Positions 14,492-19,399 of a stretch of 19,399 nucleotides of DNA are shown in pieces; within the stretch, counting starts at the first letter, position 1; each line of letters opens with the position of its first letter. Position numbers and translations under genes: made by a program. The stretch covers positions 1 through 19,399 of the forward strand of contig CABUVF010000024.1 of the NCBI GenBank assembly GCA_902494945.1. Direction: 5' to 3'. Below the pieces are notes generated by a model that had not been told where the DNA came from, did not search any database, and saw only the letters and a program-made list of their open reading frames with translations. The stretch is from an uncultured Collinsella sp. Lineage in GTDB: Bacteria > Actinomycetota > Coriobacteriia > Coriobacteriales > Coriobacteriaceae.

Positions 14492-15646
14492 ATGCACGAG
14501 ACAGAGATCAACAACTACCTTGCCGTCATTAAGGTGGTCGGCGTCGGCGGCGGCGGTACCAACGCGGTCAATCGAATGATCGAAGAGGGCATCCGCGGCG
14601 TCGAGTTTGTTGCCATCAACACCGATGCTCAGGCACTCGCGATCTCTGATGCCGATATCAAGGTGCACATCGGCACCGACCTTACCCGCGGCTTGGGCGC
14701 CGGCGCCAACCCCGAGGTTGGCCGCAAGGCTGCCGATGAGTCCCGCGACGACATTGCCGAGGCGCTTGCTGGCGCCGACATGGTGTTTATCACCTGCGGT
14801 GAGGGCGGTGGCACCGGTACCGGCGCTGCTCCCATCGTTGCCGATATCGCGATGAACGAGGTCGGCGCACTGACCGTCGCCGTCGTGACCAAGCCCTTCA
14901 CCTTCGAGGGCCGCAAGCGCAAGAAGAGCGCCGAGGAGGGCATCAAGACCCTCTCCGATTGCGTCGACACCATGATCGTCATCCCTAACGATAAGCTGCT
15001 CGACATCGCCGAGAAGAAGACCACCATGCTCGAGGCCTTCGCGATTGCCGATGGCGTCCTTTCCCAGGGCACCCAGGGCATCACCGACCTCATCACCGTC
15101 CCCGGTATCATCAACCTGGACTTCGCCGATGTTAAGACCATCATGAAGCAGGCCGGTACCGCCATGATGGGTATCGGTACCTCTTCTGGGGATACTCGTG
15201 CCGTCGACGCTGCCCAGCAGGCCATCTCCAGCCCGCTGCTCGAGAGCTCCATCGATGGTGCCACGCGCGTGCTGCTCTCCATCGCCGGTTCCAAGGACCT
15301 GGGCATCCAGGAGATCAGCGACGCCGCCGACGTTGTCGCCAACGCCGTCGACCCCGAGGCCAACATCATCTTCGGTACCGTTGTCGACGAGTCCCTGGGC
15401 GATCAGGTGCGTATCACCGTCATCGCTACGGGCTTCTCCGACTCCAACGTCAACCGTCAGGATGAGCTCTTTGCTGCTCAGCAGTCTCAGAGCAAGGCCG
15501 CTGCCTCCGCTGAGCCGCAGCGCACCGCTCCGGCTGCCAGCCCGGCTCAGGCCGCTCCGACCCGCAACGTCGGTGGTACCGAGCTGCCCAACTTTGGCAA
15601 CGACCAGTTCGAGCTTCCCGACTTCCTGAAGCGCGGTAGCTTCTAG
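14492..15646 (+). CDS. ftsZ: Cell division GTPase FtsZ
   Basis: Tubulin-like GTPase that polymerises into the division ring. The 384 residues show VGVGGGGTNAVNRM (16-29), the GTP-binding signature GEGGGTGTGAAP (103-114; GE rather than GM, as in actinobacterial FtsZ), PFTFEGRKR (135-143), and the catalytic T7 loop NLDFADVKTIM (208-218). A flexible Ala/Pro/Gln linker (about 325-365) leads to the C-terminal peptide ELPDFLKRGSF (374-384), which resembles the usual FtsZ partner-binding tail. I chose ATG 14492, with GGAGG at 14481-14485, over ATG 14462, which would add ten residues not seen in the family. Flanked by wide gaps and a terminator, it may be expressed as its own unit. ftsA does not precede it. 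Confidence 0.98.
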   Translation: MHETEINNYLAVIKVVGVGGGGTNAVNRMIEEGIRGVEFVAINTDAQALAISDADIKVHIGTDLTRGLGAGANPEVGRKAADESRDDIAEALAGADMVFITCGEGGGTGTGAAPIVADIAMNEVGALTVAVVTKPFTFEGRKRKKSAEEGIKTLSDCVDTMIVIPNDKLLDIAEKKTTMLEAFAIADGVLSQGTQGITDLITVPGIINLDFADVKTIMKQAGTAMMGIGTSSGDTRAVDAAQQAISSPLLESSIDGATRVLLSIAGSKDLGIQEISDAADVVANAVDPEANIIFGTVVDESLGDQVRITVIATGFSDSNVNRQDELFAAQQSQSKAAASAEPQRTAPAASPAQAAPTRNVGGTELPNFGNDQFELPDFLKRGSF

Positions 15647-15668
15647 TTCGTTTTTCTCAACGACCTGC

Positions 15669-15705
15669 ACGGGGTGTGTCCATTTGGATGCACCCCGTTT
15701 TGTTT
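15669..15705 (+). terminator. Rho-independent terminator after ftsZ
   Basis: ACGGGGTG (15669-15676) pairs with CACCCCGT (15691-15698), an 8-bp GC-rich stem. TCC/GGA pair inside it around an ATTT loop, separated from the main stem by a TG/TG mismatch. TTTTGTTT follows (15698-15705). It starts 22 nt after the ftsZ stop. It probably ends the dcw transcript and isolates the pgeF-pst genes. Confidence 0.85.
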
Positions 15706-15706
15706 C

Positions 15707-15856
15707 TCGTTTGTAAACGAAAGCCTCCAATCTCCTTACGTTCCCTTTACGTTTGGTCCCTACCGCTGCGGGTATCCTTTTAAGGAAGTATGACAGCCGT
15801 ATAAACGCGGACTGCGCGGCGACGCCGCGGTACTTGTGTTATTAGGAGGCTTTAGT
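15707..15856 (+). promoter_or_regulatory. pgeF-pst upstream region with Pho-box-like direct repeat
   Basis: No gene is seen. TCGTTT-GT-AAACGA (15707-15720) is an inverted repeat. TTACGTT occurs at 15736-15742 and 15747-15753, exactly 11 nt apart, the spacing of repeat units in known PHO boxes. TATCCT at 15773-15778 could be a -10 element, and TATAAA at 15800-15805 is an alternative. CGCGGC-GAC-GCCGCG (15815-15829) can form a 6-bp hairpin in the leader. The ribosome site is AGGAGG near 15844-15849. Because pstS overlaps pgeF, this is the likeliest place for a phosphate-responsive promoter of the operon. Confidence 0.4.
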
Positions 15857-16657
15857 ATGGCAGCACGTGCGGACAGGGTTTCGCGTGTCGACCATGATGG
15901 AGTTACGTTGGTGGAGGGCGCGACATCCGATGTCCGCTTTGCCTTTACCGAGCGCACCGGTGGTGTTTCCGAAGATGCGTACTCCTCGCTCAACCTGGGC
16001 TCGCATGTAGGCGATGACCCCTTTGCAGTTCAAGAAAATCGTCGTCGAGCGCTCGAAGCTATGGGCGCCACTGAGTGCGAGCATAATCTGCTCGTGCCCA
16101 ATCAGGTACATGGTGACCATATCGTTACGGTGACTTCGAACGGCGCCGACGATCTTGAGGCTGTTCGCGAGCAGATTGCCGAGGGCTGCGATGCCATCGT
16201 CTGTACGGCGCATAACGTGCCCGTGCTGCTCTGCTTTGCCGACTGCGTTCCCGTGGTGCTGGTGGCCCCCGGCGGATTTGCCGTGGTGCACTCCGGTTGG
16301 AAGGGCACGATTGCACGTATTTCTGCCAAGGCGTGCCAGGCGCTTTGCGATGCTGCCGGCTGCGATGCGAGCGACGTTTCCGCCTATATCGGGCCCCATA
16401 TCCTGGGTGACGAGTACGAGGTTTCCCAGGAGCTCATGGATCGCTTTGCCGCCGAGTTCTCTTGCATCGATGCGAGTGCCTCTCGCATGCTCGATCTTTC
16501 CGCTGCCATTTGCGAGGCGCTGGTAGATGTCGGTGTCGACGCGGATAATATCGTGGATACCCAGCTTTCGACCGTGCGTCAGAATGACCGCTTTTATTCC
16601 TACCGTAATGAGGGCGGTACCTGTGGGCGCCATGCTGCGATCGGCGTGATGCTATGA
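15857..16657 (+). CDS. pgeF: PgeF/YfiH (laccase-domain) peptidoglycan editing factor
   Basis: A 266-residue protein of the YfiH/YlmD/DUF152 family. Members remove L-Ser wrongly placed by MurC in peptidoglycan precursors, and have also been shown to have purine nucleoside phosphorylase activity. The zinc-site residues are present: H85 in NQVHGDH, C130 in CFADCVPVVL, and H145 in VVHSGWKGT. AYIGPHI (177-183) and the C-terminal FYSYRNEGGTCGRH (246-259) also fit. I chose ATG 15857, with AGGAGG just upstream, over an in-frame GTG at 15836 that lies before that ribosome site. Location after ftsZ is common in Gram-positives, but here the stop overlaps pstS by 4 nt (ATGA), which is unusual and implies coupled translation. 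Confidence 0.92.
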   Translation: MAARADRVSRVDHDGVTLVEGATSDVRFAFTERTGGVSEDAYSSLNLGSHVGDDPFAVQENRRRALEAMGATECEHNLLVPNQVHGDHIVTVTSNGADDLEAVREQIAEGCDAIVCTAHNVPVLLCFADCVPVVLVAPGGFAVVHSGWKGTIARISAKACQALCDAAGCDASDVSAYIGPHILGDEYEVSQELMDRFAAEFSCIDASASRMLDLSAAICEALVDVGVDADNIVDTQLSTVRQNDRFYSYRNEGGTCGRHAAIGVML

Positions 16658-17490
16658 GAAAGATCGTATCGGTCCTGAGCGCCGCTGTGCTTACGCTTAC
16701 GCTGTGCGCCTGTTCTTCGGGATCTTCTACCTCTTCCATTACCGTGGCCGGCTCCACGACCTGCCTTCCTATCGCCGAGATTGCGGCAGAGGGCTTTAAG
16801 GAGGAGACCGGCATCGACGTGCTCGTTTCCGGTTTGGGTTCTTCCGCTGGCATCGAGGCCGTCAGCGCCGGCACAGCCGATATCGCCAGCTCCTCCCGTG
16901 GACTCAATGCCGACGAACAGGATCTGGGCCTGACTCCCATCGTCATTGCCCACGACGGTATCGCGGTCATCGTGAACGAAGACAACCCCGTCGATAACCT
17001 CTCGACCGAGCAGCTCCGCGATATCTATGCCGGCAAGATCACCAACTGGAAAGAAGTCGGTGGCGAGGACCTGAGGATTCAGGTTATCAACCGAGATGAG
17101 GCGTCTGGCACGCGTGAAGCCTTCCGCACCATCGTGATGGACGGCACCCCGTTCGATCGCCGCTCCGCCGTTCTTTCGGGCACGGGCCAGGTGCGCGACG
17201 TGGTATCTCGTTCGCGCGGGGCTATCGGCTACATTTCGCTGGGCTTCGTCGATAGCCTCAACGCCAAGACCTCGGTCAAGGCCGTCTCGGTCAATCATGT
17301 TGAGGCGTCCGAGAAGACGGTTGCGAGTGGCGGCTATCCCATCTCGCGCGACCTTTACTTCTTTGTGAAGGGTGCGCCTTCGCAGCAGGCGCAGGATTAC
17401 ATCGACTACGTGACGTCCGAAAAGATGGACAAGCAGATTCGCGAGGCGGGCTTTATTCCCGTCACCAACGACGAGAAGGGGAGTGAGTAG
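16654..17490 (+). CDS. pstS: Phosphate ABC transporter substrate-binding lipoprotein PstS
   Basis: Extracellular phosphate-binding protein of the PstSCAB importer. It begins with a lipoprotein signal (hydrophobic stretch at 4-17, lipobox LCAC with C20 as the lipidated residue). Binding-site motifs typical of PstS follow: AGSTT (32-36), GSSAG (62-66), SSRGL (79-83), HDGIAV (100-105), RDEASGTREAF (147-157) and GAIGYISLGF (189-198). At 278 residues it is of the compact type common in Gram-positives. Its ATG overlaps the pgeF stop in an ATGA arrangement, so it has no promoter of its own in a gap. pstC follows 1 nt after the stop. Confidence 0.95.
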   Translation: MRKIVSVLSAAVLTLTLCACSSGSSTSSITVAGSTTCLPIAEIAAEGFKEETGIDVLVSGLGSSAGIEAVSAGTADIASSSRGLNADEQDLGLTPIVIAHDGIAVIVNEDNPVDNLSTEQLRDIYAGKITNWKEVGGEDLRIQVINRDEASGTREAFRTIVMDGTPFDRRSAVLSGTGQVRDVVSRSRGAIGYISLGFVDSLNAKTSVKAVSVNHVEASEKTVASGGYPISRDLYFFVKGAPSQQAQDYIDYVTSEKMDKQIREAGFIPVTNDEKGSE

Positions 17491-17491
17491 C

Positions 17492-18418
17492 ATGGAAGCA
17501 CAGGAAAACTCCCAGACTGAGCAGAATGCTCAGGCGCCCAAGAAGCGCGAGCTGGCGCTCGTATCGCACAGTACCTATATCAAGGAGAAGGCGCTGCAGT
17601 GGATTTTCTTTGCCTGCGCGTTCTTGGCGGTTGTTACCGTCATCCTGATTTTTGTCTTTACCACGTACTCGGCGCTGCCCGTCTTTACCGACATCGGTCT
17701 GGCGGACTTCTTTAGCTTTACGTGGGCGCCCTCTGAGGGTCACTACGGCATCGTGTCGCTGCTTGCCGGCTCGGGTCTGGTGACCGTCGGTGCGCTCGCC
17801 ATGGGTGTGCCCCTAGGCGTGGGCACGGCCGTGTATCTGGTCGAGATCGCCAGCAAGCGCGTGCGCAAGCTCATCAGCCCTGCCGTTGACCTGTTGGCCG
17901 GCATCCCTTCTATCATCTATGGCTTCTTTGGCATGATCATCATCCGCCCGTTTATCGCACAACTGACCGGCGGTCTTGGTTTTGGCGCGCTGACGGCGTG
18001 GTTCGTGCTCGCCATTATGATCGTGCCCACCATCACGACGCTTACCATCGATGCTCTCAATTCCATTCCCATGGGCATTCGCGAGGCATCGTATGCCATG
18101 GGCGCCACCAAGTGGCAGACTATCTATAAGGTCGTGTTACCTGCCGCCAAGCTGGGTATCGTGGATGCCATCGTGCTGGGTATGGGCCGTGCCATCGGCG
18201 AGACCATGGCCGTGCTCATGGTCGTGGGCAACGCCCCGGTTATTCCCGACAGCATTGCGAGCCCCATCTCGACGCTCACGAGCCAGATTGCGCTCGACAT
18301 GAGCTATTCCTCGGGTCTGCACCGCTCGGCGCTGTTCGGCATGGGCGTGGTCCTGTTTATCATCTCCGCCACGCTGGTGGGCGTCGTCCGTCTGATTTCA
18401 AAGAAGAAGAGGGGGTAG
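17492..18418 (+). CDS. pstC: Phosphate ABC transporter permease PstC
   Basis: Inner-membrane permease that pairs with PstA to form the phosphate channel. The 308 residues have a polar N-terminal tail (1-35), a first membrane segment (about 36-57) and five further hydrophobic segments. LAGIPSIIYGFFG (135-147) and the ATPase-contacting EAA loop EASYAMGATKWQTIYKVVLP (198-217) mark the family, followed by RAIGETMA (233-240). I chose ATG 17492, with AAGGGGAG about 8 nt upstream, over GTG 17483, which lies within that ribosome site. It is separated by 1 nt from pstS and by 3 nt from pstA, a tight operon. PstC versus PstA is assigned by order and sequence. Confidence 0.94.
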   Translation: MEAQENSQTEQNAQAPKKRELALVSHSTYIKEKALQWIFFACAFLAVVTVILIFVFTTYSALPVFTDIGLADFFSFTWAPSEGHYGIVSLLAGSGLVTVGALAMGVPLGVGTAVYLVEIASKRVRKLISPAVDLLAGIPSIIYGFFGMIIIRPFIAQLTGGLGFGALTAWFVLAIMIVPTITTLTIDALNSIPMGIREASYAMGATKWQTIYKVVLPAAKLGIVDAIVLGMGRAIGETMAVLMVVGNAPVIPDSIASPISTLTSQIALDMSYSSGLHRSALFGMGVVLFIISATLVGVVRLISKKKRG

Positions 18419-18421
18419 GCT

Positions 18422-19327
18422 ATGTCCGATTCCGTTGACACGACGGTCGATACGACCTCGTCGCGCGAGCGCATCAAGCGTGCCCTTTCCCATGGCAAGA
18501 AGGGTCGCATCAACAAGGACCTGTCCAACAAGATCATGCTCGGCGTATTCCGCGCGGCTGCCTACATCACCACGCTGGTGCTGGTCGCTATCATCGCCTA
18601 CGTGGTCATCAACGGCCTGCCACACATCTCGCTCGACTTTATCTTCGGTTGGCCCCAGGGCGTCAACGCCGAGGGCGGTATTTGGCCCACGATCGTCTCG
18701 ACCGTCTATGTGACGGCGCTCGCCATGCTTATCTGCACGCCGATCGCTGTGCTGGCAGCCGTCTATCTGGCCGAGTACGCCAAGCAGGGCAAGATCGTCG
18801 AGCTCATTCGCTACGCTGCTGACGCTTTGGCCTCGGTGCCCTCCATCGTTATGGGCCTGTTTGGCTACGCCTTGTTTGTCGAGGCTATGGGTCTGGGCCT
18901 TTCGATGGTCTCGGCCGCTCTGGCGCTTGCGCTCTTGATGCTTCCCATCGTCATGCGCACCACCGAAGAGGCCATTCGCGCCGTTCCGCGCTATATCCGT
19001 TGGGGCGCGTATGGCCTGGGCGCCACCAAGTGGCAGGTCGTCTCCAAGATCGTGCTTCCTTCTGCCTTTGGCCGTATTGCCACGGGCATTGTCCTTGCCA
19101 TCGGCCGTGCCATTGGCGAGACCGCCGTGGTGCTCTACACCATGGGCCAGGCCATCAATCTACCTATCTCGCCGCTCGATTCCGGCCGCCCCATGACCGT
19201 TCACCTGTACCTGCTTGCCAACGACGGCATCAACATGAACGCAGCCTACGGCACCGCGCTCTTGCTGATGGTGATCATTCTGGCCTTCAACCTGTTTGCG
19301 CGCTTCCTGTCGCGCAAGCGTCGCTAG
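18422..19327 (+). CDS. pstA: Phosphate ABC transporter permease PstA
   Basis: Second permease subunit of the Pst importer. The 301 residues have a polar cytoplasmic N-terminus (1-40) and about six membrane segments. Family marks are ADALASVPSIVMGLFG (133-148), the EAA loop WGAYGLGATKWQVVSKIVLP (194-213) and RAIGETAVV (229-237). The ATG at 18422 is 3 nt after the pstC stop, with GAGGGGG shortly upstream. The end carries a basic SRKRR tail. pstB starts 12 nt downstream behind its own AAGGAG. No anomalies seen. Confidence 0.94.
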   Translation: MSDSVDTTVDTTSSRERIKRALSHGKKGRINKDLSNKIMLGVFRAAAYITTLVLVAIIAYVVINGLPHISLDFIFGWPQGVNAEGGIWPTIVSTVYVTALAMLICTPIAVLAAVYLAEYAKQGKIVELIRYAADALASVPSIVMGLFGYALFVEAMGLGLSMVSAALALALLMLPIVMRTTEEAIRAVPRYIRWGAYGLGATKWQVVSKIVLPSAFGRIATGIVLAIGRAIGETAVVLYTMGQAINLPISPLDSGRPMTVHLYLLANDGINMNAAYGTALLLMVIILAFNLFARFLSRKRR

Positions 19328-19339
19328 TTAAGGAGTCCC

Positions 19340-19399
19340 ATGTCCGTTTATCAGTCCGCTCCCACGCTGGAGCAAGCGGCCATTACGGCCAAGGATTTC
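19340..19399 (+). CDS. pstB: Start of phosphate ABC transporter ATPase PstB (partial)
   Basis: Only the first 20 codons lie in the window; the reading frame stays open to the last base. ATG 19340 is preceded by AAGGAG at 19330-19335. The visible residues end in ITAKDF, which resembles the beginning of the first beta strand of PstB ATPases. No Walker motif is reached, so the name rests mainly on operon order after pstS, pstC and pstA. Confidence 0.75.
   Translation, partial: MSVYQSAPTLEQAAITAKDF

Noticed and set aside
14270..15730. 486-codon open frame on the minus strand opposite ftsZ
   Set aside because: It mirrors a certain gene in GC-rich DNA, its translation is repetitive in Gly/Asp/Leu with no recognisable domain, and it has no convincing ribosome site.

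Overview
The window is about 19.4 kb of GC-rich bacterial DNA, with every convincing gene on the + strand. It holds a nearly complete division and cell-wall (dcw) cluster, followed by the start of a high-affinity phosphate uptake (pst) operon. I infer an actinobacterium of the Coriobacteriia, probably Collinsella-like. The grounds are high GC, the actinobacterial form of the FtsZ GTP-binding loop (GEGGGTGTG), the compact gene order, and long Arg/Pro/Gly-rich cytoplasmic tails on divisome proteins. The phylum is a moderately confident inference and the genus is only a guess.

Layout. Positions 1-154 hold a G-rich control region: TGGGG boxes with roughly helical spacing, a TTGAAA-N17-TATTAT promoter, and two near-identical inverted repeats. 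Then follow mraZ, rsmH, ftsL, a class B penicillin-binding protein (ftsI), murF, mraY, murD, ftsW, murG, murC, murB and ftsQ (155-14292). Most junctions are 3-20 nt apart or overlapping, as in an operon. The wider gaps are rsmH-ftsL (90 nt), ftsI-murF (128 nt) and murG-murC (97 nt). After a 199-nt AT-richer gap with several inverted repeats comes ftsZ (14492-15646), closed by a clear intrinsic terminator. A second 210-nt gap with a Pho-box-like direct repeat leads into pgeF, which overlaps pstS by 4 nt. pstC, pstA and the first 20 codons of pstB follow to the window end.

How the genes work together. MurC, MurD and MurF ligate residues onto the UDP-MurNAc peptide. MurB makes UDP-MurNAc for MurC. 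MraY and MurG build lipid I and lipid II. FtsW and the PBP polymerise and cross-link septal peptidoglycan. FtsL and FtsQ couple synthesis to the FtsZ ring, MraZ probably controls the cluster, and RsmH methylates 16S rRNA. PgeF is known to remove L-Ser misincorporated by MurC, and its family also has phosphate-dependent purine nucleoside phosphorylase activity, which gives a possible reason for its coupling to phosphate transport.

Notable absences: murE, ddl and ftsA are missing from their usual places, and ylmE, sepF and divIVA do not follow ftsZ-pgeF. I found no tRNA, rRNA, mobile element or CRISPR array. I saw no clearly new multigene system. The less ordinary features are the mraZ control region, the basic disordered tails shared by the divisome membrane proteins, and the pgeF-pst fusion of operons.
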